Shown here: positions 1 to 9,684 of the stretch, one piece after another | How the letters are laid out: each line of letters opens with the position of its first letter | How positions within the stretch are numbered: position 1 is the stretch's first letter | Origin: Eubacterium ramulus ATCC 29099 | Lineage (GTDB): Bacteria; Bacillota; Clostridia; Lachnospirales; Lachnospiraceae | Length of the DNA stretch: 64,000 nt | Direction: 5' to 3' | NCBI RefSeq assembly: GCF_000469345.1 | Contig: NZ_KI271072.1 | Location: 1-64,000, forward strand | The notes under the pieces: model-generated | The model's input: only the letters and a program-made list of their open reading frames with translations | Told to the model about the DNA's origin: nothing | Database searches by the model: none | Program-made: the position numbers and the translations under genes

Positions 1-108
1 CATCAGCGACAGCTTGCTTATAATAGCACTGCATACGGCAGAAGTCAACACATTTTGGCCGCTTTTTCTAAAGTAGGTCATCTCCCGTTTTTTATCGTTA
101 TTGTGTGA
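1..108. other. Window-edge segment, possible partial gene, unidentified
   Basis: The first bases stay open in two plus-strand frames, to a stop at 74-76 and to a stop at 106-108. On the minus strand an ATG at about 88 opens a frame that runs off the left edge, with GGGAG lying almost against the start. None of the short peptides is recognisable to me. The sequence from here to the znuB terminator is AT-rich and otherwise shows no gene. A few more hundred bases to the left would decide which reading, if any, is real. Confidence 0.2.
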
Positions 109-270
109 ATTGTGTAAATTATTTGTACAATTCTATTGCATACCACATGCACATAATTAATATGATAATTGCACGAATACAAAGAAATGATATTTTCGAT
201 AATCTTTCAATGAGTGTGGCACGCAGTGCCGTGTGGTGAAAAATTTCAGGATATTCGTAAATGTAAATGA

Positions 271-342
271 ACGCCAGTCAGGCAATCTTTCCTCGGCAAG
301 CGATTATTAGCTGCAGAGGTAAGATTGATGACTGGCGTTTTC
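271..342. terminator. Large structured terminator between left edge and znuB
   Basis: An outer stem (CGCCAGTC at 273-280 with GACTGGCG at 330-337, extended inward by a CAATCTT/AAGATTG pair) encloses a structured core of about 37 nt. It is followed by TTTT on the plus strand and by a weaker T-rich run on the minus strand, so it can end znuB transcripts and perhaps rightward ones too. The core, with CCTC/GAGG and AGC/GCT pairings, is nearly the same as in the terminator after deoD at 17,976-18,040, although the outer stems are unrelated. Confidence 0.75.
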
Positions 343-381
343 ACAACCTAAAACCCTAAATTTTTTCATTCACACAAAATC

Positions 382-1191
382 CTAGCGGTTTCTGCCATAA
401 AAATATGTCGCAAAGAATATCACCGATGCAATGATCACAATCATCGGTCCGGTTGCTACATTTGTATAATAGGATATAAATAATCCTACAATTCCCGAAA
501 AAACAGAATACAAAATCGAGAAGAAATGATATTCCCTCAGATTCTCCGATATATTTCGGCTGGACGCCGCCGGCAGGATCAACAATGCATTGATGATCAG
601 AATTCCCACCCATTTAATAGATAGCATAACCATCAGCGCAATAAATACAGAAAACAGGTTCTCGACCAACCGGATCCGGATATGTTTGCTCTTTGCAAGC
701 GTCCGGTGCAGACTGATAGCCTGCAGACGGTTATAACACAAAATCCAAAATACAATGGTTGCCAGGAAGATCAACAACAGATAAACGAGTTCTCTCTTCG
801 TAATACTGAGAATATCCCCTACCAACAGGCTGGAATATTTGCTGAAATTGCCGCCACGGGACAAAATTGCCAGACCGATAGCGATACAACAGGAAGAAAA
901 GACTGAGATAATCGTATCCGTCGATGCGGTACTTTTACTTTTGATCCAGTTTAGTAACAATGCAAAAACAATTCCAAAGATCACCATGGACAGATTTGTA
1001 TCCGGGATTCCGCATACCACGCCCACGGCAATTCCCGTCAGAGCAGAATGCCCTAATGCATCTGAAAAAAATGCCATTTTATTATTGACGATCATAGTAC
1101 CAAGAATACCAAACAGCGGTGTGATAATCAGAACCGCCAGAAATGCATTCCTCATAAAATCATACTGAAACAAGGAGGTTATTCCACTCAT
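382..1191 (-). CDS. znuB: Zinc/manganese ABC transporter permease (ZnuB/MntB family)
   Basis: This is the membrane subunit of a metal-uptake ABC transporter of the ABC-3 family, 269 aa. The protein is almost entirely hydrophobic, with about eight predicted membrane segments from residue 15 onward. Residues 42-60 hold the family-typical stretch after FFSDALGHSALTG. The ATG follows the znuC stop codon directly, with GGAGG placed correctly inside the end of znuC, so the two are translationally coupled. It is the last gene of the znuA-znuC-znuB set, with a terminator 40 bp downstream. Whether the metal is zinc or manganese cannot be settled from the permease; the histidine-rich partner ZnuA favours zinc. 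Confidence 0.9.
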   Translation of the reverse strand: MSGITSLFQYDFMRNAFLAVLIITPLFGILGTMIVNNKMAFFSDALGHSALTGIAVGVVCGIPDTNLSMVIFGIVFALLLNWIKSKSTASTDTIISVFSSCCIAIGLAILSRGGNFSKYSSLLVGDILSITKRELVYLLLIFLATIVFWILCYNRLQAISLHRTLAKSKHIRIRLVENLFSVFIALMVMLSIKWVGILIINALLILPAASSRNISENLREYHFFSILYSVFSGIVGLFISYYTNVATGPMIVIIASVIFFATYFYGRNR

Positions 1192-2028
1192 TTACACGTC
1201 CTCCTTCCATAAACTATGGTTGTGTTTCGGCATGGCAATCTCTTTTTCCTTCTGTTCCTTTACCTGACGGCTCGGTTTGTAATTTTCCAGATCAAACTTG
1301 CCAAATACTTCCTGAAATTCTTCACTTTCATACACCTGACGTACAGTCCCCTGCTTTTTCACGGTTCCATCGATGAGAATTACCTGATCTGCATATTGTG
1401 CCACATAATCCAGATCGTGGGAAATCAGAATGATCGCCAGATCGTAATGCCTCTTCAACTCAGAGATAGTATGGTAAAACAGATCCATACCGTTCTGATC
1501 AATCCCGGACACCGGTTCATCCAGAAGGAGCAGGTTGGGTTCATCCATAACAGCCATAGAAAGCAGCACACGCTGCAGCTCACCTCCGGACAGATTACAC
1601 ACCTGTTTGTCAATGAGTTCTTCTGCCTTGAAAACTGTCAGATGTTCTTCTATTTTTTCATATAGTTTTTTACTTTTTTTCCAAAAAACCGGATAACGGC
1701 TCTGATAACTTGCAATCATGTCATAGACGCTGATCGGTGTCTTTTTCTCAATATTCAGAGATTGTGGCACATAGCCGATGCGCATCTTCTGCATATGTCC
1801 ATTTTCCCGATTTTTGAATTCAATGGTTCCTGTGTGTGGAATATCTCCGAGAATGGCCCGGATGAGCGTGGATTTACCTGCACCGTTTTTCCCGATCACC
1901 GCCGCCAGGGTGCCACAGTGGATATGCAGATTCACATGCTGCAAGATGTTTTGTTCCCCGATGGTCACACCGATATCCTGCATTTTGATACAGTGCAAAC
2001 CACAGGGCTGCATAATTTTTTTCATCAT
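1192..2028 (-). CDS. znuC: Zinc/manganese ABC transporter ATP-binding protein
   Basis: This 278-aa ATPase powers the metal importer. Walker A is GKNGAGKST at residues 46-54, the signature is LSGGELQR, and Walker B is LLLLDEP. The start overlaps the znuA stop in ATGA fashion, so the genes are coupled. Compared with a minimal ZnuC there is a short N-terminal lead before the first beta-strand and a C-terminal tail of about 30 residues that is charged and contains two histidines (KHNH). A later start at an internal Met is possible, but the overlapping ATG is the natural one. Confidence 0.9.
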   Translation of the reverse strand: MMKKIMQPCGLHCIKMQDIGVTIGEQNILQHVNLHIHCGTLAAVIGKNGAGKSTLIRAILGDIPHTGTIEFKNRENGHMQKMRIGYVPQSLNIEKKTPISVYDMIASYQSRYPVFWKKSKKLYEKIEEHLTVFKAEELIDKQVCNLSGGELQRVLLSMAVMDEPNLLLLDEPVSGIDQNGMDLFYHTISELKRHYDLAIILISHDLDYVAQYADQVILIDGTVKKQGTVRQVYESEEFQEVFGKFDLENYKPSRQVKEQKEKEIAMPKHNHSLWKEDV

Positions 2029-3077
2029 TGGAATGCCTCTTTCAACTGTTCAATATTGTTTTTCATGCCTTCCAGATAACTGTCTGCCGAATAATCTCCC
2101 CTGGTCAGTGTATCCAGATAAATAACTTTGACGCCGCTTTGTTTTGCTACCATTTCTCCCATGTCTGTGCCATACAGTTTTTCTGCAAGCACAACAGAAA
2201 CATGGTTCTCTTCTATTGCATGCAAAATATCTGCCACTTCACCGGCACTAACCTGGCGTTCTTCGTCCAGATTCATCTCACCGGCCAGTGTCAGTCCATA
2301 TTCCTGTACGATATATTCATATGCTTCATGAAAAACCACCACCGGCTGTGCAGCAATCTGCGAAGAAAGTTCTGCTACTTCCTGCTGTAATTCCCGCACT
2401 TTCCCCTGATAGGTCTGTGCATGTTTTGCATATTGCTCTGCATGGACACTGTCAGCTTCGGAAAGCCCCTCACAAATGTTCTGGACCTGAATCTGATAAT
2501 CCGCCAGATTCATCCATGCATGAGCATTTTCATCCCCATGTGAATGCTCTGAATGATCGTGATCTGCATGATCGGCCTCTTCGTCATGAACATCACTTTC
2601 CGCCTTCGTATCTGCTGTTTCCGTCTCATGCAGGTGTTCTTCTGATTCCGCTTCATCCGAATCGACATCTTCCGTTCCTTCTGCCGCCTGTAATAGCTCA
2701 ATTCCATCGCAGGCCTGAATAATCTTCAGATTCGGATAAGATTCTGCCACATCAGACAAAAAGGACTCAATACCGCCGCCATTTACGATAAACACATCTG
2801 CTTTGGACAGCAGTTTCATGTCTGCCGCTGTCAGTTGATAATCATGCAGACAACCGGTCTGAGGCTCACTTAAGTTCTCCAGTGTCACGCCTTCCACATC
2901 ACCGATAACATTTTCTGCAGCAACATACATCGGATAAAAAGATGTCACTACCAGCAGATTGCCTTCTTTCAACTGTTCGCGGCTCTGCTCTGTTCTGACA
3001 TATGCCATGGTCAGCATGTTTCCCACAAACAGGATTACTGCCAGCAGCACTGCGGTAAATACATATTTATTCTTCAT
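2025..3077 (-). CDS. znuA: Metal ABC transporter substrate-binding protein (ZnuA-like)
   Basis: This is the extracellular metal-binding protein of the importer, 350 aa, cluster A-I family. A hydrophobic segment at residues 6-26 anchors or exports it, but I see no lipobox cysteine, unlike most Gram-positive ZnuA proteins. Residues 145-186 form the acidic, histidine-rich loop typical of zinc binders (HADHDHSEHSHGDENAH). Likely ligands are His78 in CLHDY, His186 in NAHAW, the His of VVFHEAYEY and an acidic residue in YLDTL. The ATG (RBS GGAG) lies inside the end of ysxC, an 11-bp overlap, so the metal genes ride on the lon-ysxC transcript. No convincing Zur box was seen. Confidence 0.88.
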   Translation of the reverse strand: MKNKYVFTAVLLAVILFVGNMLTMAYVRTEQSREQLKEGNLLVVTSFYPMYVAAENVIGDVEGVTLENLSEPQTGCLHDYQLTAADMKLLSKADVFIVNGGGIESFLSDVAESYPNLKIIQACDGIELLQAAEGTEDVDSDEAESEEHLHETETADTKAESDVHDEEADHADHDHSEHSHGDENAHAWMNLADYQIQVQNICEGLSEADSVHAEQYAKHAQTYQGKVRELQQEVAELSSQIAAQPVVVFHEAYEYIVQEYGLTLAGEMNLDEERQVSAGEVADILHAIEENHVSVVLAEKLYGTDMGEMVAKQSGVKVIYLDTLTRGDYSADSYLEGMKNNIEQLKEAFQ

Positions 3078-3675
3078 CTGTCTCTCCTGATGATGCTAAA
3101 ATCTGATCCACCAGATTCCAGATTTCTTCTCTTCCCTGTTTTGTTTCAGCGGAAAACGGGATCAAAATGGCTCCTTTTTCCGTATTCAGCCCCAGACGAA
3201 TCACTTTTAACTGTTTCTGAAGCTGACTGCGCTTGACCTTATCTGCCTTTGTAGCAATAATAATCGGATGAAAGCCCTGATATACCATCCACTCGTACAT
3301 TATTTTGTCGTTCGCAGATGGCTCATGACGGATATCCACCAACAGAAATACTGCCCGCAGCTGTTCGGAACTATTCAGATAATTCTCGATCATAGTTCCC
3401 CATTTTTCTTTTTCCTTCTGAGATACTTTTGCAAAACCATACCCCGGAAGATCCGTCAGGTACAGTTCATCGTTGATATTATAAAAATTGATGGTCTGTG
3501 TCTTGCCCGGCTGACCGGAAGTGCGGGCAAGTGCCTTGCGGTTCATCAGGGCGTTGATCAGAGATGATTTTCCCACATTTGATTTTCCGGCAAATGCGAT
3601 CTCCGGCTTTGTATTTTTCGGTAATTTACTGGTGTAGCCACACACCGTTTCCAGTGAAGCATTTTTAATGATCAT
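3067..3675 (-). CDS. ysxC: Ribosome biogenesis GTPase YsxC/EngB
   Basis: This is a TrmE-Era-EngA-like GTPase needed for maturation of the large ribosomal subunit. With the start chosen here it has 202 aa. G1 is GKSNVGKSS near residue 30, G3 is DLPGYGFAK and G4 is TKAD. A longer frame begins 12 nt upstream, but GGAGG sits 5 nt before the ATG at 3675 (Met-Ile-Ile-Lys), which fits the family N-terminus. The start overlaps the end of lon. The lon-ysxC order is the classical Bacillota arrangement. Confidence 0.92.
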   Translation of the reverse strand: MIIKNASLETVCGYTSKLPKNTKPEIAFAGKSNVGKSSLINALMNRKALARTSGQPGKTQTINFYNINDELYLTDLPGYGFAKVSQKEKEKWGTMIENYLNSSEQLRAVFLLVDIRHEPSANDKIMYEWMVYQGFHPIIIATKADKVKRSQLQKQLKVIRLGLNTEKGAILIPFSAETKQGREEIWNLVDQILASSGETDEE

Positions 3676-6001
3676 TGGTTCCTCCATTCATTGCGATTTT
3701 CAGCACTTCTTCCATTTTTTTAACGTAACAGATCTGAAGACCTTCCCGGATTTCTTCAGAAATCTCTGCTATATCCGCTTCATTCTGGGCCGGAACGCAT
3801 ACGGTACGGATACCTGCAGTCTTTGCTGCCAGTAATTTTTCTTTCAGACCGCCGATTGGCAGCACGCGACCACGCAATGTGATCTCACCGGTCATTGCCA
3901 CATCCGCACGCACCGGTTTCTTTGTAATAGCAGACAGCATTGCCGTCGCCATGGTAATACCGGCAGATGGACCATCCTTCGGCACAGCCCCCTCCGGAAT
4001 ATGGATATGGATATCGTGTTTTGTAAAAAAGTCTTCCGGAATATCATAAGACGCACCGATAGAACGGATATAACTGATGCCTGCCTGTGCAGACTCTTTC
4101 ATCACGTCTCCCAGCTGACCTGTCAGTTTAAATTCGCCTTTGCCCGGCATCACATTAACTTCGATCTGCAGCGTATCACCCCCCACACTGGTCCATGCCA
4201 GGCCACGCACGATACCGATCTCGTCCTGTTCATTGATCCGGTCCACATGAAACCGTTCTTTGCCGAGATACTGTTCCAGCTGTTTTTCATCTACAAACAC
4301 GGATTCACAGGTTCCTTCGTAAATCTCTCTAGCTGCTTTTCTGCAGATTTCGCCTATTTTACGCTCCAGGTTACGCACACCTGCTTCTCTGGTATATCCG
4401 CTGATGATCTGATGCATCGCCTCATCGGTAATTGTCAACTGTTCCGGCTCCAGTCCATTTTTTCCAATCTGCTTGCCCAGCAAATGTTCCTTTGCGATAT
4501 GCATCTTTTCGTTTTCCGTATAGCTGGATACCTCGATCAGTTCCATACGATCCAATAACGGACGTGGAATCGTATGTACATCGTTGGCCGTTGCGATAAA
4601 CAGCACCTCAGATAAATCCACCGGCATATCTACATAGTGATCGATAAACTTGGCATTCTGTTCAGAATCCAGCACTTCCAGCATAGCGGAAGATGGATCT
4701 CCCTTGTAATCACTGCTCATTTTATCAATTTCATCCAACAGCATCAGTGGATTCTTCACTCCGGCCTGCCGGATGCCCTGGATCAGACGTCCCGGCATAG
4801 CCCCAACATAAGTCCGGCGATGACCACGAATCTCTGCCTCATCTTTCACACCTCCCAGGCAGATGCGGACATACTTTTTATCCAGTGCCCTGGCAACAGA
4901 ACGGGCAATACTTGTCTTACCGGTTCCGGGAGGTCCCACCAGACAGATGATCGGGCTTTCGCCTCCTTTTGTCAGTCCGCGGACAGCCAAAAACTCCAGC
5001 ACACGTTCTTTTACTTTTTCCAGACCATAGTGATCATCATTCAGAATCTGCTCCGCATTTTTCAGATCTGTATTGTCCACAGATTTCTTATTCCATGGCA
5101 GATCCAGTAATGTCTCAATATAGCCGCGCACTACACTGCCTTCCGACGGGCTGTTTGCCACATTTTTAAACCGGACAATTTCTTTTTTGATCCGCTCTTT
5201 GACTGTGTCATCAGCCTCCAGTTTCTCCAGTGATTCCTCAAATTGCCTGATATCAGAAGTGGTATTATCTTCTCCCAGTTCCTCCCGGATGACTTTCATC
5301 TCTTCCCGGAGAATATATTCTCTCTGATTCTGATCTATCCTCTCTTTTACCTTTTCCTGCAGTTCGTTCTTAATCTGCTGGATATTTGTTTCGTAAAGCA
5401 GAATCTTCATCAGGATCTCATACTGTGCAGTGAGCGAATCTGCTTCCAGAAGTTCCTGACGTTTTTCATAACCAAGAGGCAGTGTACCGCCCACTACCTG
5501 AATGAAACTTTTCAGCTTGTTGAGCCCCTCTGCCTGCTTCTTTAATTCTTTCCCGATTTTTGGATTGGAAGTACAGTAAGACAACAATTTTTCCTGCAGA
5601 CTGCGCAGCATCGCTTCCTCCACTTCCGGTGGCAGCTGCTCCTGCACGTTCTCTTCCTCTTCCAGCACAACCTGTGCTTTTAGTAATTCTTCTTTCTCTA
5701 TAAAATAGGCCAGTTCCGCCTTTTGTTTCGATTCCACAATTACCCGGACTACATGATTCTGCATTTTTACGATCTGCTTGATCTCCGCAACCACACCGAT
5801 AGTATAGACATCTTCCTGTTTGGCATGCTCGGTCTGCATATCCTTCTGCGTCACCAGAAAAATGTGATTGTCGTCATTCATCGCCGCTTCCACGGCATGA
5901 ATGGATTGCTGAGTGCTGATATCAAAATGCGACACCACACCCGGGAGCAGTACGGACCCACGCAGGATCACCGCAGGTAATTCTTTCAAAATTTCACCCA
6001 T
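3665..6001 (-). CDS. lon: ATP-dependent protease Lon (LonA)
   Basis: Lon is a cytoplasmic AAA+ serine protease that degrades misfolded and regulatory proteins. At 778 aa it has the usual LonA length and order: LON substrate-binding domain (about 5-200), coiled-coil (200-280), AAA+ module with Walker A GPPGTGKT at 356-363, and the C-terminal protease. The catalytic dyad is visible as Ser679 in PKDGPSAG and Lys720 in GGLKEKL. An AGAGG site precedes the ATG. It overlaps ysxC at its 3' end and follows clpX by 93 bp. Confidence 0.97.
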   Translation of the reverse strand: MGEILKELPAVILRGSVLLPGVVSHFDISTQQSIHAVEAAMNDDNHIFLVTQKDMQTEHAKQEDVYTIGVVAEIKQIVKMQNHVVRVIVESKQKAELAYFIEKEELLKAQVVLEEEENVQEQLPPEVEEAMLRSLQEKLLSYCTSNPKIGKELKKQAEGLNKLKSFIQVVGGTLPLGYEKRQELLEADSLTAQYEILMKILLYETNIQQIKNELQEKVKERIDQNQREYILREEMKVIREELGEDNTTSDIRQFEESLEKLEADDTVKERIKKEIVRFKNVANSPSEGSVVRGYIETLLDLPWNKKSVDNTDLKNAEQILNDDHYGLEKVKERVLEFLAVRGLTKGGESPIICLVGPPGTGKTSIARSVARALDKKYVRICLGGVKDEAEIRGHRRTYVGAMPGRLIQGIRQAGVKNPLMLLDEIDKMSSDYKGDPSSAMLEVLDSEQNAKFIDHYVDMPVDLSEVLFIATANDVHTIPRPLLDRMELIEVSSYTENEKMHIAKEHLLGKQIGKNGLEPEQLTITDEAMHQIISGYTREAGVRNLERKIGEICRKAAREIYEGTCESVFVDEKQLEQYLGKERFHVDRINEQDEIGIVRGLAWTSVGGDTLQIEVNVMPGKGEFKLTGQLGDVMKESAQAGISYIRSIGASYDIPEDFFTKHDIHIHIPEGAVPKDGPSAGITMATAMLSAITKKPVRADVAMTGEITLRGRVLPIGGLKEKLLAAKTAGIRTVCVPAQNEADIAEISEEIREGLQICYVKKMEEVLKIAMNGGTNDH

Positions 6002-6094
6002 ATTGTTCCTCTCTCTCTTAACAAATGGGCGGTGTCATATCTGACCCCGCCCCTGCAAAACAGGAAACACTTTTTAGCCGTATTTCCCTCTCTT

Positions 6095-7354
6095 TTAATT
6101 CTCAGTTTCAATTGCACCATTGCGGTACTCAAGAACCGCTTCATCAGTTCCTTCCACCATTGCTTTTGTAATCGTGCACTTTTTGATATTTTTGTCAGAC
6201 GGAATCCGATACATCAGATCCATCATGACATTTTCCATGATGGCACGCAAACCACGCGCCCCTGTTTTTCTGTTGATTGTCAGATCTGCCACTGCCTCCA
6301 GGGCATCATCTTCAAAAACAAGTTCCACTTCATCCAGTGAAAACAGCTTCTGATACTGCTTCAACAGAGAATTTTTCGGTTCTTTCAGGATGCGGATCAA
6401 ATCTTCCCGCTCCAAAGCTTCCAGAGATACTGTAATTGGTACACGACCCATGAACTCCGGAATCATACCAAATTTAACAAAATCCTGCGGAAGTGCATCT
6501 TTCAGCAATTCGCTGATATTTTTATCATTCGTTCCTGCCAATTCCGCATTAAAGCCAATGGAACCTCGATCCATACGATTTTCAATGATTCGATCAATGC
6601 CTTCAAAAGCACCACCACAGATAAACAAAATATTTGTGGTATCAATCGGGATCAGTTCCTGCTGCGGATGCTTTCTGCCACCCTGTGGCGGAACAGACGC
6701 AACAGTTCCTTCCAGAATCTTCAGCAGTGCCTGCTGTACTCCTTCACCGGAAACATCTCTTGTAATAGATGCATTCTCTGACTTACGGGTGATTTTATCA
6801 ATCTCATCAATATAAATAATGCCGTACTCTGCTTTGGACACATCATAGTCTGCTGCCTGAATGATCTTCAGCAAAATATTTTCCACGTCTTCACCAACAT
6901 ATCCGGCCTCCGTTAATGTCGTCGCATCTGCGATTGCAAACGGTACGTTCAGAATTTTTGCCAGTGTCTGTGCCAACAAAGTCTTACCGGAACCGGTTGG
7001 ACCCAGCATCAGAATATTACTTTTCTGCAGTTCCACATCCAGATCCGGCTCAGCCAGAATACGTTTGTAATGATTGTAAACTGCTACAGATAATACTTTC
7101 TTTGCCTCATCCTGTCCAATAACATAGTCATCCAGAAATCCTTTGATTTCTTCCGGTGTCAACAGGTTGATATCCATGCTGTCATTATCCTCGTAATCCT
7201 GCATCTCTTCCTCGAGAATGTCATTGCAGGTCTCAATGCACTCATCACAGATAAAGATGCCTGCCGGTCCAGCGATCAGTTTGTGTACCTGATCCTGGGT
7301 TTTATTACAAAAAGAGCAACGGATTTTATCGCTCTGATTTATTCTTCCTGCCAT
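6095..7354 (-). CDS. clpX: ATP-dependent Clp protease ATP-binding subunit ClpX
   Basis: ClpX is the AAA+ unfoldase that feeds substrates to ClpP. It has 419 aa. The N-terminal zinc-binding domain has the four cysteines C13, C16, C36 and C39. Walker A (GPTGSGKT) is near residue 120, Walker B is IIYIDEIDK, and the ClpP-docking loop lies in the IGFNAEL region. Only 23 bp separate it from clpP, so they form one operon. Confidence 0.97.
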   Translation of the reverse strand: MAGRINQSDKIRCSFCNKTQDQVHKLIAGPAGIFICDECIETCNDILEEEMQDYEDNDSMDINLLTPEEIKGFLDDYVIGQDEAKKVLSVAVYNHYKRILAEPDLDVELQKSNILMLGPTGSGKTLLAQTLAKILNVPFAIADATTLTEAGYVGEDVENILLKIIQAADYDVSKAEYGIIYIDEIDKITRKSENASITRDVSGEGVQQALLKILEGTVASVPPQGGRKHPQQELIPIDTTNILFICGGAFEGIDRIIENRMDRGSIGFNAELAGTNDKNISELLKDALPQDFVKFGMIPEFMGRVPITVSLEALEREDLIRILKEPKNSLLKQYQKLFSLDEVELVFEDDALEAVADLTINRKTGARGLRAIMENVMMDLMYRIPSDKNIKKCTITKAMVEGTDEAVLEYRNGAIETEN

Positions 7355-7377
7355 TCAATCTTACTCCCACGCTACCT

Positions 7378-7962
7378 TTACTGTCTGTTTGTAATTACGG
7401 CATCAATAAGACCGTATGCTTTTGCTTCTTCAGCTGTCATATAATTGTCACGCTCAGTATCTGCAGCTACAACTTCATAAGGCTGACCGGTATTCTCAGA
7501 TAAAATACGATTCAAGCGTTCTTTTGTCTTCAGTATATTCTCCGCTACAATCTGAATATCTGTAGCCTGTCCTTTTGCTCCGCCGGACGGCTGATGGATC
7601 ATGATCTCTGCATTTGGTAATGCATAACGTTTTCCTTTTGTTCCACCCGCAAGCAGAAACGCGCCCATACTTGCTGCCATACCGATACAAATGGTAGAAA
7701 CATCACACTTAATATACTGCATTGTATCATAAATTGCCAGACCGCAGGAAACTACTCCACCCGGGGAATTGATATACAACTGGATATCTTTACCCGGATC
7801 CTCAGACTCCAGGAACAGTAACTGTGCCACAATCAGACTTGCTGTGGTCTCATTTACCTCTTCTCCCAGGAAAATGATTCTGTCTTTTAACAGACGGGAA
7901 TAAATATCATAATTCCGCTCGCCTCTGCTTGTCTGTTCAACAACGTAAGGTACTAAACTCAT
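7378..7962 (-). CDS. clpP: ATP-dependent Clp protease proteolytic subunit ClpP
   Basis: This is the 14-mer serine peptidase core, 194 aa. The triad is Ser98 in GMAASMG, His123 in IMIHQPSGG and Asp171 in TERDN. An in-frame extension of 15 codons exists upstream, but AGGAGG lies 7 nt before the ATG at 7962, and the protein then begins Met-Ser-Leu-Val-Pro like other ClpPs. It lies between tig and clpX; a hairpin in the tig-clpP gap may set relative expression. Confidence 0.97.
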   Translation of the reverse strand: MSLVPYVVEQTSRGERNYDIYSRLLKDRIIFLGEEVNETTASLIVAQLLFLESEDPGKDIQLYINSPGGVVSCGLAIYDTMQYIKCDVSTICIGMAASMGAFLLAGGTKGKRYALPNAEIMIHQPSGGAKGQATDIQIVAENILKTKERLNRILSENTGQPYEVVAADTERDNYMTAEEAKAYGLIDAVITNRQ

Positions 7963-7981
7963 ATTGCTACCTCCTAAACAT

Positions 7982-8018
7982 GAAAAGCAGACCGGCCTCG
8001 CCGGCACGATCTGCTTTC
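7982..8018 (-). terminator. Hairpin between tig and clpP
   Basis: On the minus strand an AGCAGA...GCCGGC arm pairs with GCCGGTCTGCT and is followed by TTT. It sits 50 bp after the tig stop, which fits a partial terminator or a processing hairpin that lowers read-through from tig into clpPX. The stem has an internal bulge, so efficiency is uncertain. Confidence 0.6.
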
Positions 8019-8069
8019 GTATCTTTACTTTGTCATGCAGGATATCTGATTCCTGCTGCTCTTTGAGAA

Positions 8070-9413
8070 TTATTCAGCTGCTTCTGTCTCAGCTTCTGCT
8101 TCTTTCTCTTTTTTTGTTTTTGCTTTTGCACGAGGTTTTACAGACTCAGTGATCAGTTCAACTGCTTTCTGTACAGCCAGATCCTGTTTCATGTTCTCTT
8201 TCTCATCCTCGCCCATGTACTCTTTGAGTTTGTCAGCTTCCATGTTGTACATAGTTGCCATTTTCTCAATCTCAGCATCTACATCTGCATCTGTGATCTC
8301 AATGTTCTCTTCTTTTGCAATCTGCTCAAGAACAAGGCTGCTCTTGATACGTGTGATTGCATCCGGGCGAACCTGCTCTTTTAACTGATCCAGTGTCAGT
8401 CCGGAGAACTGAAGGTACTGATCCATAGACAGACCCTGCTGTGCCATCTGCTGTGCGAACTGGTTGATCATATTCTCGCACTGTGTATCGATCATTGCAT
8501 CCGGGAGTTCCATTGTAGATTTATCAACGATCTTATCGATTGCTTCATCCTGGTATGCACGTTTAATCTCGTTCTGTTTCTGCTCTTCTAATTTTGCTTT
8601 TACACTGTCTTTGTACTCAGCAACGGTATCGAATTCGGATACATCCTGAACAAACTCATCATCCAGCTCCGGAATCTCTTTCGCTTTGATCTCATGAATT
8701 TTAACTTTGAATGTAGCTTCTTTTCCAGCGAGATCTTCTGCATGATACTCATCCGGGAATGTAACGTTTACGTCTACGTCATCACCAGCGTTTTTGCCGA
8801 TCAGCTGATCTTCAAATCCCGGGATGAAGCTTCCGGAACCAATTTCTAAAGAGTGGTTCTCACCTTTGCCGCCATCAAATGCAACACCGTCTACGAATCC
8901 TTCAAAATCAATCACTGCTGTATCACCGTTCTCGATGGCACGATCCTCAACGTTGATTGTTCTTGCATTTTTCTCACGCTCTTTGTCGATTGCTGCTGTT
9001 ACGTCCTCATCTGTTACAGTTCCGTCTACTTTTGTAACTGTTACACCGATGTATTTACCAAGTGTTACTTCCGGTTTTGTAGCAACTTCTGCTGTGAAGA
9101 TGAACGGTTTGCCTTTCTCGATCTGAGTGATATCAACAACCGGTCTGGATACGATATCCTCTCCACACTCTTTTGCTGCATCAGCATATGCCTGCGGAAT
9201 CAGTGCGTTTGCTGCGTCTTCATAGAATACGCCTACACCGTACATTTTCTCAACCATAGCTCTCGGAACTTTTCCTTTACGGAATCCCGGCATGCTGATA
9301 TTTTTCTTCTGTCTGTTATATGCTTCCTGAAGTGCTTTCTCCAGCTCTTCAGCCGGAACTTCAATGGTAAGCTTTACTGTATTTTTTTCTAACTTTTCCA
9401 CCTGTACGCTCAT
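8070..9413 (-). CDS. tig: Trigger factor (ribosome-associated chaperone, FKBP-type prolyl isomerase)
   Basis: Trigger factor binds the ribosome exit tunnel and folds nascent chains; it has 447 aa here. The ribosome-binding N-domain carries the signature GFRKGKVP near residue 44. The PPIase domain spans about 150-245 ([13 protein letters not shown]), followed by the helical C-domain. A TTG in frame lies 6 nt upstream, but the ATG at 9413 has AAGGAGG at better spacing. The last residues are a Lys/Glu/Ala-rich tail. It is the first gene of the clpP-clpX-lon-ysxC-znu run and has a strong promoter. Confidence 0.96.
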   Translation of the reverse strand: MSVQVEKLEKNTVKLTIEVPAEELEKALQEAYNRQKKNISMPGFRKGKVPRAMVEKMYGVGVFYEDAANALIPQAYADAAKECGEDIVSRPVVDITQIEKGKPFIFTAEVATKPEVTLGKYIGVTVTKVDGTVTDEDVTAAIDKEREKNARTINVEDRAIENGDTAVIDFEGFVDGVAFDGGKGENHSLEIGSGSFIPGFEDQLIGKNAGDDVDVNVTFPDEYHAEDLAGKEATFKVKIHEIKAKEIPELDDEFVQDVSEFDTVAEYKDSVKAKLEEQKQNEIKRAYQDEAIDKIVDKSTMELPDAMIDTQCENMINQFAQQMAQQGLSMDQYLQFSGLTLDQLKEQVRPDAITRIKSSLVLEQIAKEENIEITDADVDAEIEKMATMYNMEADKLKEYMGEDEKENMKQDLAVQKAVELITESVKPRAKAKTKKEKEAEAETEAAE

Positions 9414-9496
9414 TGACAATTTCCTCCTTTATATCTATGTAGTCATTGTATTTTCTTAGAAAAAGGTATACTTCTACTACTTACAGTCATTTTTGG

Positions 9497-9525
9497 ATTA
9501 TAACACACAGATTTTATAATTGCAA
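9497..9525 (-). promoter_or_regulatory. Sigma-A promoter of tig
   Basis: On the minus strand TTGCAA (9520-9525) and TATAAT (9497-9502) are separated by exactly 17 bp. The tig start lies about 85 bp downstream. It is the only strong promoter seen before the tig-clpP-clpX-lon-ysxC-znuACB run. Confidence 0.85.
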
Positions 9526-9684
9526 GCAATAATCCCCCCCAGAATTATAACCTGGCTTTTCAGGCGCAGGCAACGATAAAAATTATATAAAAGAATCTTT
9601 TTTCCTGTTGATTTTTCCTGTTCTCCGTGATAATCTGTTGTTATACTCGAACACATGTTCTTTTTTTCAACAGAGGTATCATTC

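Noticed and set aside
1-270. Divergent gene start at the left edge (minus-strand ATG near 88)
   Set aside because: The GGGAG is too close to the ATG and only 27 codons are visible; kept only as an undetermined edge segment.
7963-8007. N-terminal extension of clpP
   Set aside because: A strong RBS and the normal ClpP N-terminus place the start at 7,962.
8853-9392. A 179-residue plus-strand frame opposite tig
   Set aside because: Cys/Phe-rich shadow translation of trigger factor; the minus-strand gene is beyond doubt.
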